Positions 1 to 9,400 are shown, counted from the stretch's first letter. The stretch is DNA of 48,226 nucleotides from JBGTIS01 sp041745535 (GCA_041745535.1 JBGTIS010000154.1:1-48226); one strand, 5' to 3'. Notes: generated from the letters alone by a model not told the origin. A program made the numbers and translations.

Positions 1-166
1 ATCGCGTTAATTAATTCAGGATTGGGCTTTGCCATAGTTTTCGTGTTAAAAGTTAACCATTATCCGCATGCCTGAAATACGCAACTTATAAAGTTGTCAA
101 TATATTTATTAGCTTTGTTTTTTTAAGTATTAATATAAAACAAAAAATTTTTATAAAAAATTTATT

Positions 167-295
167 ATGGGAAAAGGAGATAAAAAAACAAAAAAAGGCA
201 AAATTTCAAATGGTTCATTTGGCGTAAGAAGGCCCAGAAAAGGCAGTAAAAGCACTGCTTCGAAAAACACCAAGCACGGTAACAAGTCAAAATAA
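167..295 (+). CDS. 30S ribosomal protein bTHX
   Basis: This 42-residue, very basic protein begins MGKGDKKTKKGKISNGSFG and continues with an RRPRKG stretch and a Lys/Ser/Asn-rich tail. That opening is the signature of the bTHX (Thx) family, a small peptide found at the top of the 30S head in Thermus and widespread in Bacteroidota. It starts at an ATG after an A/T-rich leader and ends at TAA. It stands alone here, convergent with the M23 peptidase gene. The length is normal for the family. The identification rests on sequence pattern only but is quite specific. Confidence 0.88.
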   Translation: MGKGDKKTKKGKISNGSFGVRRPRKGSKSTASKNTKHGNKSK

Positions 296-380
296 ATCAG
301 TACAGAGTAAATTCACAGCCAAAAGAGCAGCCATTATAGCAAATTAATTGATTGGTATACTTTATTTGGTATTAGTGTTA

Positions 381-1784
381 TCAATGTGGCTGGTTCTGCT
401 GTGATTCTTCCTCCATGCTGGCATAAATGGCGTTCTTATTCTCAGGAATTACGTACTCCATTTTGTCTAGCTGATCTTTCCATTGTTGGGCTACTTCCTG
501 GAAAGTGTCTTTATTTTCCGCATCAATAGGCGTTGATGGGGGAATTTCTACTGATAGCGGATCAGAGGGCTGCCCATTTTTCCAGAACCTGAAGCAAAGG
601 TGCGGGCCTGTGGCTAATCCGGTACTACCCACATAACCAATTACGTCACCTTGTTTGATGCGGGTTCCTACCCGTATGTTCTCTCCATATTTGGACATAT
701 GCAGGTACCCGGTAGAATAAATACCGTTGTGTTTGATTTTGACCATGTGGCCTGAACCACGGGTATAGCCTGCGAATACGATAACGCCGTCGCCAACAGC
801 GTGAATAGGAGTTCCATAGGCAGCCGCGTAATCGGTACCGTAATGCGGTCTTACAACTTTCAGTACCGGATGAAATCTTTGCTTAGAAAATCTGGAACTG
901 ATTCTGGAATACCGTAAAGGTGTTTTCAGGAAAGCTTTTCTCAGGCTGTTACCAAATTCATCAAAATAATCTACATCGCTATTCTGGTTGAAGTAGAAAC
1001 CATAATAACCCATACCTTCGTGTTCGAAGTAGGCTGATAAAATTTTTCCCAATCCAATTCTTTCCCCATTCACCTGCAACTCTTCGTAAATTACTTTAAA
1101 ACGGTCGCCTTTCTGCACTTTAAAAGGGTCTACCTGCCAGGCATACACATCGGCCAGTTTATATACCAGGTCGGTAGGTACGTTTCCATCAGATAAGGTC
1201 TGATAAACTGAATAATCAATCACACCAGCAAAGCTTTGTTGTACGGTATCTATTTTGTGCCGGCCTGCGTAAGAAACTGAGTCGGCAAAATCGAAAACCA
1301 CATAATCGAGTGGCGAAGGCTCATAAATAAAGTACCGGGCTGTGAGTTCCGACGATTCTGTCCCGGATTCCTCTTCCTGGCTACACAATAAGGTATACTT
1401 GCTATTTACCCTGATTTTACGCACGTCGAAAATACCCTGGCTTCTGGCTTGTTGTGCCATATTTCCTATTAGCCCGGCCGGAACATTATATTTTGTAAGG
1501 ATATTGGATAATGCCTGACTGGGCTGAATTCTGTCTTCAACCACACGCATGGCTTTTAAAGGTATACCAAAACGTTGCTGAACAGGGGTGGGTGGCGTTA
1601 AAACTTTTGTCTCAATTAAAGTGAGCGGGTATTGTTCGTCGTTGAAATTTACGGTAGGTTCATTTAGGCCGGCTAACCACGTTAATACGAAGAAAACGAT
1701 TAGTAAAACTGGAATGGATATTATAATAAATTTTTTGTGATGTAGTAATCTTTTCACTTGAGATAATTTTTTGTTTTCGGTCAT
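381..1784 (-). CDS. M23 family metallopeptidase (LytM-type peptidoglycan hydrolase)
   Basis: This 467-residue protein is predicted to cleave peptidoglycan cross-links in the periplasm. It has one membrane segment near residues 19-38 after a basic start, so it is probably anchored by its N-terminus. A middle region of about 250 residues resembles the OapA/LysM-like domain that precedes M23 domains in Bacteroidota. The C-terminal LytM domain shows the HYGTD zinc motif (H314, D318) and GxxxGxxTGPHL. At the usual HxH motif the sequence reads H395-L-C397, so the third zinc ligand would be Cys. This variant is, as I recall, common in Bacteroidota homologues, but activity is inferred. It has no close partner gene; a 735-base gap separates it from sucA. 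Confidence 0.88.
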   Translation of the reverse strand: MTENKKLSQVKRLLHHKKFIIISIPVLLIVFFVLTWLAGLNEPTVNFNDEQYPLTLIETKVLTPPTPVQQRFGIPLKAMRVVEDRIQPSQALSNILTKYNVPAGLIGNMAQQARSQGIFDVRKIRVNSKYTLLCSQEEESGTESSELTARYFIYEPSPLDYVVFDFADSVSYAGRHKIDTVQQSFAGVIDYSVYQTLSDGNVPTDLVYKLADVYAWQVDPFKVQKGDRFKVIYEELQVNGERIGLGKILSAYFEHEGMGYYGFYFNQNSDVDYFDEFGNSLRKAFLKTPLRYSRISSRFSKQRFHPVLKVVRPHYGTDYAAAYGTPIHAVGDGVIVFAGYTRGSGHMVKIKHNGIYSTGYLHMSKYGENIRVGTRIKQGDVIGYVGSTGLATGPHLCFRFWKNGQPSDPLSVEIPPSTPIDAENKDTFQEVAQQWKDQLDKMEYVIPENKNAIYASMEEESQQNQPH

Positions 1785-1822
1785 ATTTGAACAAACTGAC
1801 TTGACTGATACTTCTTTTCTTA

Positions 1823-1870
1823 ATTGCTTTATTATATAATTCAGCTATTGCTTTATTATATAGTTCAGCT
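1823..1870. repeat. Two-copy 24-base tandem repeat
   Basis: Positions 1823-1846 and 1847-1870 are adjacent copies of the same 24-base unit, which contains TTTATTATATA and TTCAGCT. They differ at one base (A versus G near the centre). The repeat lies just upstream of the M23 peptidase gene. Confidence 0.85.
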
Positions 1871-2443
1871 TATGTTAACAAATTGTTGATATACGGTTAA
1901 ACTCAGGTTTTGTTTCTGGTTTACAGAATTCGAGCTTTACTTTAGATATTTTTATTCCAGTTCTGTAAAATAATATTTATAATAAATTTTCCTAATTATT
2001 CTCTAAAACATTACCTAATAAAACCCTTGTTGTCCTTTATTGTTTCAACAGAAGTGAGTTTTAAGCTACTTATTAAGTTTTTTGATCAAAATTAACCGGA
2101 AGCATAAACATGAAAGTAAATTTTTACCTTAACTCTTGCAATAAATATTAGTTAATTTCTTATCGTTAAAGAAACTATCCAAGTTTTACGGCAAATATTT
2201 ATATAAACTATTTTTTAAAAATTCTTTCGCGATTTTAAGCAAATAAACTCCTTGTAACTAATTTATGGTTTATAAACTTTTTTAAACCGTTTTAAAAAAA
2301 GAGAAGATTTTGATTGGTTTTTTGTTAAGCAACGTGATTTTTTACACCAGTCTTAGCAAAATAAGCATAATTATTCATTTAAAAATTATATAAACATTAC
2401 TAATATTGACCCGGTTAATTAGTTGAAAACCAAATATATTTGC

Positions 2444-2481
2444 TTATGCGAATATTAAGTTTCACATATATATTCGCATAA
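2444..2481. promoter_or_regulatory. Perfect 12-base inverted repeat upstream of sucA
   Basis: TTATGCGAATAT at 2444-2455 is matched by its exact reverse complement at 2470-2481, with a 14-base spacer. The right arm ends three bases before the -7 element of the putative sucA promoter, so a protein bound here would cover the promoter. This is typical geometry for an operator, but the regulator is unknown. Confidence 0.5.
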
Positions 2482-2483
2482 TC

Positions 2484-2491
2484 TATCTTTG
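2484..2491 (+). promoter_or_regulatory. Bacteroidota -7 promoter element of sucA
   Basis: TATCTTTG matches the Bacteroidota -7 consensus TAnnTTTG exactly. It lies 28 bases before the sucA ATG, which gives a short leader of about 20 bases. No convincing -33 element is visible. Confidence 0.55.
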
Positions 2492-2519
2492 CGTAATTAT
2501 TAAAGAATTTCTTAAAATC

Positions 2520-5261
2520 ATGGATCAATATTCCTATATCTCGAATGCCCATGTGAGTTATATTGATGAACTCTATAAAGCATATCAGCAAGACCCCAAC
2601 TCAGTAGACAGCAGCTGGCAAAAGTTTTTCGAAGGGTATAATTTTTCACTGGAAAAATTTAACGGCCATACTGCCGAAGTTTCAGAAGGCATTACGCCCA
2701 TTTCCAGCGAAGAAATATCGCTTAAAGAAATTAACGTGCTGAGGCTGATCCGGAACTACCGGCGCAGAGGACATTTGGAATCCAAAACCAATCCGGTGCG
2801 GGAAAGGAAAAACCGACATGCCGAACTGGGAATTGAATATTTTGAACTTACCGAAGCCGATCTGGATACTGAATTTGAAGCCGGAAGGGAAATTGGTATT
2901 GGTAGGGTATCATTAAGAAGAATTATAGATACACTTCGGGCAATTTATACAGGTCCCATAGGCTTTGAGTTTACCTACATCCGTGAACGCGCGCTGATGC
3001 AATGGGTAAAGCAAAAGGCGGAGAAGGAATTTTTAACCTATGACCCGAGCCATGAGGAAAAACGACGCATTCTTACTAAACTTAATGAAGCCGTAGTTTT
3101 TGAAAATTTTCTGCATACTAAATATTTAGGGCAAAAACGCTTCTCGCTGGAAGGGGGAGAAACAACCATTCCCGCGCTCGATGCCATTATTAATAATTCG
3201 GCTGATTTAGGAGTAGAGGAAGTAGTTATTGGTATGGCACACCGCGGGCGTTTAAATGTGCTGGCCAACATTATGGGCAAAACCTATGAACAAATTTTTA
3301 ATGAATTTGAAGGCAAAGCCGAACCCGACCTGGCACATGGCGACGGCGACGTAAAATATCACCTGGGGTATTCCAGTGAAATCATCACGCCTTCCGGAAA
3401 AAAAGTGAACCTGAAGCTTTCGCCCAATCCTTCTCACCTGGAAGCGGTTAATCCGGTAGTAGAGGGTTTTGTCCGTGCCAAGGCCGATAGAATGTACGAA
3501 GAAAATTATGACCGGATTCTGCCTATCCTGATCCATGGCGATGCCGCGCTGGCCGGACAGGGTATTGTGTATGAAATAGCCCAGATGTCGAAACTGGAAG
3601 GTTATTTTACGGGCGGAACCATTCATTTTATTATTAATAATCAGATTGGTTTTACTACCAATTTTAGCGATGCCCGGTCCAGCGTATATTCCTCTGATGT
3701 GGCAAAAGTAGTAGATTCCCCTGTACTGCACGTCAATGGCGATGATCCGGAAGCGGTAATTTACTGTGTGAAGATAGCGGTTGAGTTCAGGCAAAAATTT
3801 CATCGGGATATTTATATTGATATGGTTTGCTACCGCAGGCATGGCCATAACGAAAGTGATGAACCAAAATTTACCCAGCCTTCTCTGTATAATGTAATTA
3901 GCAAACACCCCAATCCAAGGGAAGTATATAATAAAGAACTGATAGAACGCGGAGAGGTAGATGCTGAACTGGCAGAAAGTATGGATTCTGAATTCCGTTC
4001 GTTGTTACAGGACCGGCTGAACATGGTAAAACAAGAGCGTTTGCCTTACTATTACCAACCGCTGGAAGAAGAATGGAAAGAACTTAAGAAATCCAAGCCG
4101 GAGGACTTTGAGAAGTCGCCTGATACCAGCATTTCAGAAGAAATGTTTAACAAAGTGGCAAAATCGCTTACCACTTTGCCGCAGGGCTTCAAACCCATTA
4201 GGCAAATAGAAAAGCAGTTTAAACAGCGCAAAGAAATTTTCTTTAAAAGCAAACAACTCAACTGGGCAGCTGCCGAATTGCTTGCTTATGGCTCTATTTT
4301 ACTAGATGGAAGAATAGTACGATTAGCGGGTCAGGATTCACAGCGAGGCACTTTTTCGCACCGGCATGCCGTATTGCACGACGCGGTTACCGACGAGCCG
4401 TATGTGAATTTGAACCATATAGATAAAAGCCAGGCTTCTTTCAAAATTTACAACTCATTTCTTTCTGAATATGGAGCACTGGGATTTGAGTTTGGATACG
4501 CTATGGCCAATCCGAATGCACTGGTGATATGGGAAGCGCAGTTTGGCGATTTTGCCAACGGCGCACAGGTTATTATCGACCAGTTTATTTCCGCATCAGA
4601 AACAAAATGGCAGCGTATGAACGGGATGGTGCTTTTGTTACCACACGGATATGAGGGACAAGGCCCGGAACACTCAAATGCACGGCCGGAACGCTTTCTG
4701 CAGCTTTCTGCTGATTATAATATTATTGTTGCCAATATTACTGAGCCTGCTAACTTTTTCCATATACTGAGGCGGCAACTTACCTGGCCATTCCGCAAAC
4801 CCCTGATTGTGATGTCGCCCAAATCTTTGCTGCGTCATCCTCAGGTGGTATCGCCTATGGAAGAATTTATAAAAGGCAGCTTTAAGGAAATAATTCCTGA
4901 TAAATATGCTACAGCGAAGGCAGTAAAGCGGGTGCTACTCTGTACAGGAAAAATATATTATGATTTGTTGGAAGAACAGCAGAAAAGCAAAAGAAAAGAC
5001 GTTGCTATTACAAGAGTGGAACAATTGCATCCATTTCCCAAAAACCAGATTAGCAAATTGTTGAAAACTTATAAAGATTGTGAAGTATACTGGGTGCAGG
5101 AAGAACCGGAAAACATGGGGTCATGGGCTTACCTGCTCAGAACCTACCCGGAACTGAATGTTAAACTTATTTCAAGAAAAGCGGCAGCTTCTCCAGCCAT
5201 TGGTTATGGAAAAATGCACCAGAAAGAACAGGCTGAGATCATCGATAAAGCATTTGCCTGA
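2520..5261 (+). CDS. sucA: 2-oxoglutarate dehydrogenase E1 component
   Basis: This 913-residue, thiamine-diphosphate-dependent enzyme decarboxylates 2-oxoglutarate and passes the succinyl group to the lipoyl arm of E2 in the TCA cycle. The N-terminus (YISNAHVSYIDELYKAYQQ) is the family's E2-binding segment. The E1 core is recognisable from GMAHRGRLNVLAN, HGDAALAGQG (thiamine-diphosphate/metal region) and NNQIGFTT, and the C-terminal transketolase-like half carries LLPHGYEGQGPEHS. Length is normal for the family. The ATG at 2520 is preceded by a good promoter element. sucB and lpd follow in the same direction, so the whole complex is encoded together, although the 291-base gap before sucB suggests separate control or processing. 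Confidence 0.96.
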   Translation: MDQYSYISNAHVSYIDELYKAYQQDPNSVDSSWQKFFEGYNFSLEKFNGHTAEVSEGITPISSEEISLKEINVLRLIRNYRRRGHLESKTNPVRERKNRHAELGIEYFELTEADLDTEFEAGREIGIGRVSLRRIIDTLRAIYTGPIGFEFTYIRERALMQWVKQKAEKEFLTYDPSHEEKRRILTKLNEAVVFENFLHTKYLGQKRFSLEGGETTIPALDAIINNSADLGVEEVVIGMAHRGRLNVLANIMGKTYEQIFNEFEGKAEPDLAHGDGDVKYHLGYSSEIITPSGKKVNLKLSPNPSHLEAVNPVVEGFVRAKADRMYEENYDRILPILIHGDAALAGQGIVYEIAQMSKLEGYFTGGTIHFIINNQIGFTTNFSDARSSVYSSDVAKVVDSPVLHVNGDDPEAVIYCVKIAVEFRQKFHRDIYIDMVCYRRHGHNESDEPKFTQPSLYNVISKHPNPREVYNKELIERGEVDAELAESMDSEFRSLLQDRLNMVKQERLPYYYQPLEEEWKELKKSKPEDFEKSPDTSISEEMFNKVAKSLTTLPQGFKPIRQIEKQFKQRKEIFFKSKQLNWAAAELLAYGSILLDGRIVRLAGQDSQRGTFSHRHAVLHDAVTDEPYVNLNHIDKSQASFKIYNSFLSEYGALGFEFGYAMANPNALVIWEAQFGDFANGAQVIIDQFISASETKWQRMNGMVLLLPHGYEGQGPEHSNARPERFLQLSADYNIIVANITEPANFFHILRRQLTWPFRKPLIVMSPKSLLRHPQVVSPMEEFIKGSFKEIIPDKYATAKAVKRVLLCTGKIYYDLLEEQQKSKRKDVAITRVEQLHPFPKNQISKLLKTYKDCEVYWVQEEPENMGSWAYLLRTYPELNVKLISRKAAASPAIGYGKMHQKEQAEIIDKAFA

Positions 5262-5552
5262 CATTGGATATTGCTATCATTTAAACAAAATAAATTGTAT
5301 TTCGTCTTAAACAGTTGTAAAGACTTATTTAACAAAAATTTATTTTCAGAATGAAGTCAAACATTTTCGTGGCAAAAAACGTAAATGCCATGCTAATAAT
5401 TTTGACCTATTTTTATAGGTGTATTCAAACAAACCAGATTGGTTTAAGATAATTACATAAAAGGATAAATTTATTCACTATTCGTTATTATAAAACCAAA
5501 TAGGTTTCACATGGGGACCGCCCCTTACTATTGAAGGTAAACGAAACAAATC
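5262..5552 (+). promoter_or_regulatory. Hairpin-rich leader between sucA and sucB
   Basis: The 291-base gap contains four short perfect inverted repeats: CCTAT/ATAGG at 5406-5419, AAACCA/TGGTTT at 5431-5445, AAACC/GGTTT at 5493-5507, and GGGG/CCCC at 5513-5524. None is followed by a clear T-run, so they look more like RNA processing or regulator sites than terminators. The function is inferred from placement only. Confidence 0.35.
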
Positions 5553-7154
5553 ATGAAATTAGAAATTAAAGTACCAGCAGTTGGCGAATCTATTACAGAA
5601 GTTACAATTGCGCAATGGGTAAAAAAGGATGGGGATCATGTAGAGATGGATGAAATAATCGCCGAGTTAGAATCGGATAAAGCTACATTTGAACTCAATG
5701 CGGAAAAAGCGGGTACACTACATTTAAAGGCAAAGGAAGGCGAAACACTTGAAGTGGGTGCCGTTATTTGTGAAATTGATGTAGACAGCTCTGAAAATGG
5801 CCAGGATAAAGAAGAAAAAACTGAAAAAAGTGCCGATACAGCAGATAATAAAAAAGAATCCACCAAGCAAAAGCCTAAATCAAGTGGTGAGGTTATTGAA
5901 ATGAAAATTCCTACGGTGGGCGAATCTATCAATGAAGTTACGATCGCTTCCTGGCTCAAAGCAGATGGCGACGAGGTTGAACTGGACGAGGTAATTGCGG
6001 AAATTGAATCGGACAAGGCAACTTTTGAGCTCACCGCCGAAGCGAATGGCATATTACGCATTGTGGCACAGGCTGGCGAAACCCTTGAAATTGGTGCGGT
6101 AGCCTGCAAAATTGAAGTTACAGAACAGGAAGGAGAAGCCGGTAGCCAGGGAGCATCTGCTGAAAAAACTTCAGAAAAAGAAGAAAAGGCCGCGGCTCCT
6201 TCAAAGGAAACACAAAGCACCTATGCTACTGGGCATGCTTCTCCGGCAGCAGCTAAAATTCTGTCAGAAAAGGGCATTTCTCCCAAAGAGGTGAACGGTA
6301 CCGGCATTGATGGCCGAATTACCAAGGAAGACGCGGAAAATGCGCGGAAAAAGGCCGAACCTGCTAAAACTGCCGAGCGACCTCAGCCCACTGAACAGAA
6401 GAAGGCCGAACCGGTTGCCAAATCGGTACCCACCGAAACTACCGGCGACGGACAGCGACAGCAGCGTAGAGAAAAAATGACCAATCTGCGAAAAACCATT
6501 TCGAAACGATTGGTATCAGTTAAAAATGAAACGGCCATGCTTACTACCTTTAATGAGGTAGACATGAAACCCGTAATGGATTTACGTAAAAAATACAAAG
6601 AAGCTTTTAAAGAAAAATATGAGGTTAATCTGGGCTTTATGTCGTTTTTTACAAAAGCCTGCTGTATGGCTCTTCAGGAGTTTCCTGCCGTAAATGCCAT
6701 GATCGATGGTGACGAAATTATTTATAATGATTATTGTGATGTATCCATTGCTGTTTCTACCCCACGGGGGCTGGTAGTTCCGGTTATCAGAAATGCTGAG
6801 TGGATGGGCTTTGATCAGATAGAAAAAGAAATCATCGCGCTGGCTACCAAAGCCCGCGACAATAAACTCAGCATTGATGAAATGCGAGGCGGCACTTTCA
6901 CCATCACCAATGGTGGCGTGTTTGGCTCTATGCTTTCTACTCCTATCATCAATGCGCCACAATCGGCTATTTTAGGCATGCACAACATAGTAGAGCGGCC
7001 GGTAGCCATTAATGGGCAGGTAGAAATCAGGCCAGTGATGTATGTGGCCCTTTCCTACGATCACCGCATTATCGATGGTCGCGAATCGGTTAGTTTTTTA
7101 GTAAGGGTAAAACAATTACTGGAAGATCCCGCCAGATTACTTTTGGGCATTTAA
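5553..7154 (+). CDS. sucB: Dihydrolipoyllysine-residue succinyltransferase (2-oxoglutarate dehydrogenase E2)
   Basis: This 533-residue E2 core carries the succinyl group on lipoyl-lysine and transfers it to CoA. It has two lipoyl domains, each with the ESDKATFEL motif; the lipoylated lysines should be K43 and K155. They are joined by charged, Glu/Lys/Ala-rich linkers. A peripheral-subunit-binding domain follows near residues 228-265 (SPAAAKILSEKGI...GTGIDGRITKEDA). The catalytic domain fills residues 305-533 and ends in YDHRIIDGRE with the active-site H504 and D508. E2 of this complex has one lipoyl domain in Escherichia coli; two are common in Bacteroidota. An E2 of another 2-oxoacid complex is less likely given the adjacent sucA. 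Confidence 0.94.
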   Translation: MKLEIKVPAVGESITEVTIAQWVKKDGDHVEMDEIIAELESDKATFELNAEKAGTLHLKAKEGETLEVGAVICEIDVDSSENGQDKEEKTEKSADTADNKKESTKQKPKSSGEVIEMKIPTVGESINEVTIASWLKADGDEVELDEVIAEIESDKATFELTAEANGILRIVAQAGETLEIGAVACKIEVTEQEGEAGSQGASAEKTSEKEEKAAAPSKETQSTYATGHASPAAAKILSEKGISPKEVNGTGIDGRITKEDAENARKKAEPAKTAERPQPTEQKKAEPVAKSVPTETTGDGQRQQRREKMTNLRKTISKRLVSVKNETAMLTTFNEVDMKPVMDLRKKYKEAFKEKYEVNLGFMSFFTKACCMALQEFPAVNAMIDGDEIIYNDYCDVSIAVSTPRGLVVPVIRNAEWMGFDQIEKEIIALATKARDNKLSIDEMRGGTFTITNGGVFGSMLSTPIINAPQSAILGMHNIVERPVAINGQVEIRPVMYVALSYDHRIIDGRESVSFLVRVKQLLEDPARLLLGI

Positions 7155-7253
7155 TAATTTTTTATAAATCAATAGCCCATAGCAGCTATTCTATTAATTG
7201 ATGATAAGGATTTTTCCATCATTATTCGCATTTAAAAACTAAGAATCAAAGGG

Positions 7254-7295
7254 CTTAATCCTAAGGTTAATTTTTCCTGGGGTTAAGTCTTTTTT
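7254..7295 (+). terminator. Possible intrinsic terminator or attenuator between sucB and lpd
   Basis: An eight-pair stem (CTTAATCC with GGGTTAAG, one G-U pair) closes a loop of about 18 bases and is followed by TCTTTTTT. It lies 43 bases before the lpd start. It could reduce read-through so that E3, shared with other complexes, is made at a different level. Confidence 0.4.
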
Positions 7296-7337
7296 ATTTA
7301 ATTAATATTGTAAAATCAATCAGAAACTAACGACTTT

Positions 7338-8741
7338 ATGGATTACGATGTAACAGTAATAGGTTCAGGCCCTGGTGGTTATATAGCGGCAATACGCTGC
7401 GCGCAACTGGGTATGAAAACTGCTATTGTAGAAAAATATAAAGCATTGGGAGGAACCTGCCTGAATGTAGGTTGTATTCCATCAAAAGCATTGCTGGATT
7501 CTTCAGAACATTTTTATAACGCGAAAACGCATTTTAAAGAACATGGCATCAACCTGACCAGCGCGAAAGTTGATTTCACGCGAATGATCCAACGGAAAGC
7601 AGGCGTAGTACAGCAAACTTCTGATGGGGTAGGGTATCTGATGAGGAAAAATAAAATTAAAGTTTACACGGGTATGGGTGCTTTCAAAGATAAAAACACC
7701 ATTGTTGTAACTGATGAACAAGGTAAAAAACAGGAATTTTCTTCTAAAACCACTATTATCGCGACCGGTTCCAAGCCTGCTGTACCGCCTTTTGCCAAAA
7801 TAGATAAAGAAAGGGTAATTACCAGCACTGAGGCACTTGAACTGAAAAAAGTGCCCAAACACTTTATTGTGATCGGGGGCGGCTATATCGGGTTAGAACT
7901 GGGGTCAGTATATGCCCGCTTGGGCGCTAAGGTTACAGTACTTGAATACATGGAACGTATCGCGCCTTTGGTAGACATTACCCTGTCGAAAGAGCTTACC
8001 AAAGTATTGAAAGGATTAAATTTTGATTTTAAACTCAGCCATAAGGTAACTTCTGTTGAAAATATGGGAAAGGAAGTAATAGTAAAAGCAGAGGATAGCA
8101 AAGGTAATCCTGTTGAGGTTAAAGGAGATATTTGTCTGGTTTCGGTAGGAAGAAAGGCGTATACCGAAAGCTTAGGTTTGGAAAATATAGGTATTGAGGT
8201 AAATAAGCAGGGAAAAATTGAAGTAAACGAGCATCTTCAAACCAAAGTAGATAATATTTATGCCATTGGGGATGTAATTGATAAAGGCCCTATGTTGGCC
8301 CACAAGGCAGAGGAAGAGGGCGTTTTTGTAGCAGAAACTTTGGCTGGACAAAAGCCTCATATCAATTATTTATTAATTCCGAGCGTAATTTATACCTGGC
8401 CTGAAGCAGCTAGCGTGGGGTACACCGAAGAACAGTTGAAAGAAGAAGGAAGAGCTTATAAAAGTGGTTCTTTTCCGTTCAAAGCATTGGGGCGCGCCCG
8501 AGCCAGCATGGACACCGACGGTTTGGTAAAAGTATTGGCCGACAAAGAAACTGATGAAGTGCTGGGCGTGCATATTATTGGTCCACGGGCTGCTGATATG
8601 ATTGCCGAAGCGGTAATCGCGATGGAATACCGGGCATCTGCTGAGGATATCGCACGCATTTCTCACGCACATCCAACTTTTACCGAAGCATTAAAAGAAG
8701 CGGCTTTGGCAGCTACAGGCAATCGCGCACTTAATATGTAA
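7338..8741 (+). CDS. lpdA: Dihydrolipoyl dehydrogenase (E3)
   Basis: This 467-residue FAD enzyme reoxidises the dihydrolipoyl groups of E2 with NAD+. It has the FAD-binding GSGPGG motif at residues 9-14, the redox-active disulfide GGTCLNVGC (C41 and C46), a second nucleotide-binding motif VIGGGYIGLELGS near 180, the IGD FAD motif near 310, and the C-terminal HPTFTE dyad (H445, E450). All catalytic residues are present and the length is standard. It is the third gene of the sucA-sucB-lpd set, and a strong terminator follows 16 bases after the stop codon. Confidence 0.96.
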   Translation: MDYDVTVIGSGPGGYIAAIRCAQLGMKTAIVEKYKALGGTCLNVGCIPSKALLDSSEHFYNAKTHFKEHGINLTSAKVDFTRMIQRKAGVVQQTSDGVGYLMRKNKIKVYTGMGAFKDKNTIVVTDEQGKKQEFSSKTTIIATGSKPAVPPFAKIDKERVITSTEALELKKVPKHFIVIGGGYIGLELGSVYARLGAKVTVLEYMERIAPLVDITLSKELTKVLKGLNFDFKLSHKVTSVENMGKEVIVKAEDSKGNPVEVKGDICLVSVGRKAYTESLGLENIGIEVNKQGKIEVNEHLQTKVDNIYAIGDVIDKGPMLAHKAEEEGVFVAETLAGQKPHINYLLIPSVIYTWPEAASVGYTEEQLKEEGRAYKSGSFPFKALGRARASMDTDGLVKVLADKETDEVLGVHIIGPRAADMIAEAVIAMEYRASAEDIARISHAHPTFTEALKEAALAATGNRALNM

Positions 8742-8757
8742 TAGCAATAACATTTTT

Positions 8758-8787
8758 CCCGGAGGCTGCTCGGTTTCCGGGTTTTTT
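8758..8787 (+). terminator. Intrinsic terminator after lpd
   Basis: CCCGGA at 8758-8763 pairs with TCCGGG at 8776-8781 around a 12-base loop, and six T residues follow directly. It closes the 2-oxoglutarate dehydrogenase gene set. Confidence 0.8.
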
Positions 8788-8827
8788 ATATTTCGCGATT
8801 GGTAGATTGTGTTTTAAGAATTATTGT

Positions 8828-9400
8828 ATGCCGACTGGTCGAAATCTTCTCATCATATTCATCTTTATTTTTTTATTGTTTATGGCGCATCTGGTTGTTG
8901 CCCAAAAAAGTCAGCAGTTGGTTATTCCGGTTAACCAACAGGCCGATTCAGGTAGGTTATCTGTCAATATTCATCTGGGAAGTATACAGGTAATAAGCCG
9001 GGATATTTCTAATATTGCGGTAAAAGCTTCGCCGCGTGAAAAAGAAGAAATTGCCAACCTGAAGGCGCGGCAAAGTGGTTTGCAGGAGGCGGATAAAAAT
9101 TTATTTGACCTGGCTATTTACGAAAAAAACAATGAGGTATCGATTAGCGGTAAGTCAAGAGAAAAGATTATAGACCTGGAAATTGAAGTGCCATTAAATT
9201 TTTCGTTGCGACCTAAACCGCACATTGGTGGCAATATTTCCGCGAAAAATATTCAAGGGGTACTGCACGCCGAAAACGATTACGGTAACATCATAATCAG
9301 AAATATTAATAATACGGTAAATCTATATTCCGCGCATGGCATTCCTGTACATTTAACTGCTGATTCCGGGAGCATATATCTTGGAGAAAGCAGGCCCTAA
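8828..9400 (+). CDS. Exported protein with DUF4097-like beta-strand repeats
   Basis: This 190-residue protein has a signal peptide ending near VVAQ (residues 1-26). The mature part alternates short hydrophobic strands with Asn/Gly turns (GGNISAKNIQGVLHAENDYGNIIIRNINN...), the pattern of the DUF4097/putative auto-adhesin beta-helix. I start it at the ATG at 8828; an upstream TTG at 8807 in the same frame would spoil the signal peptide. It is shorter than usual for DUF4097 proteins and ends soon after the helix-like repeats. It is convergent with the sigma/anti-sigma pair. No function can be assigned. Confidence 0.65.
   Translation: MPTGRNLLIIFIFIFLLFMAHLVVAQKSQQLVIPVNQQADSGRLSVNIHLGSIQVISRDISNIAVKASPREKEEIANLKARQSGLQEADKNLFDLAIYEKNNEVSISGKSREKIIDLEIEVPLNFSLRPKPHIGGNISAKNIQGVLHAENDYGNIIIRNINNTVNLYSAHGIPVHLTADSGSIYLGESRP

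Larger units (their letters stand above)
1785..2519. other. Long AT-rich intergenic region between M23 peptidase and sucA
   Basis: This 735-base gap lies between two divergent genes. It contains no open frame that looks like a gene. It holds a 24-base tandem duplication (1823-1870), and at its right end a perfect 12-base inverted repeat and a promoter element for sucA. The rest is low-complexity A/T-rich sequence in which I see no further structure. Confidence 0.6.

Noticed and set aside
3038..3908. Long antisense open frames inside sucA and similar ones inside sucB, lpd, GH13 and others
   Set aside because: They are mirror frames of well-conserved genes, lack family motifs and have no start region of their own.
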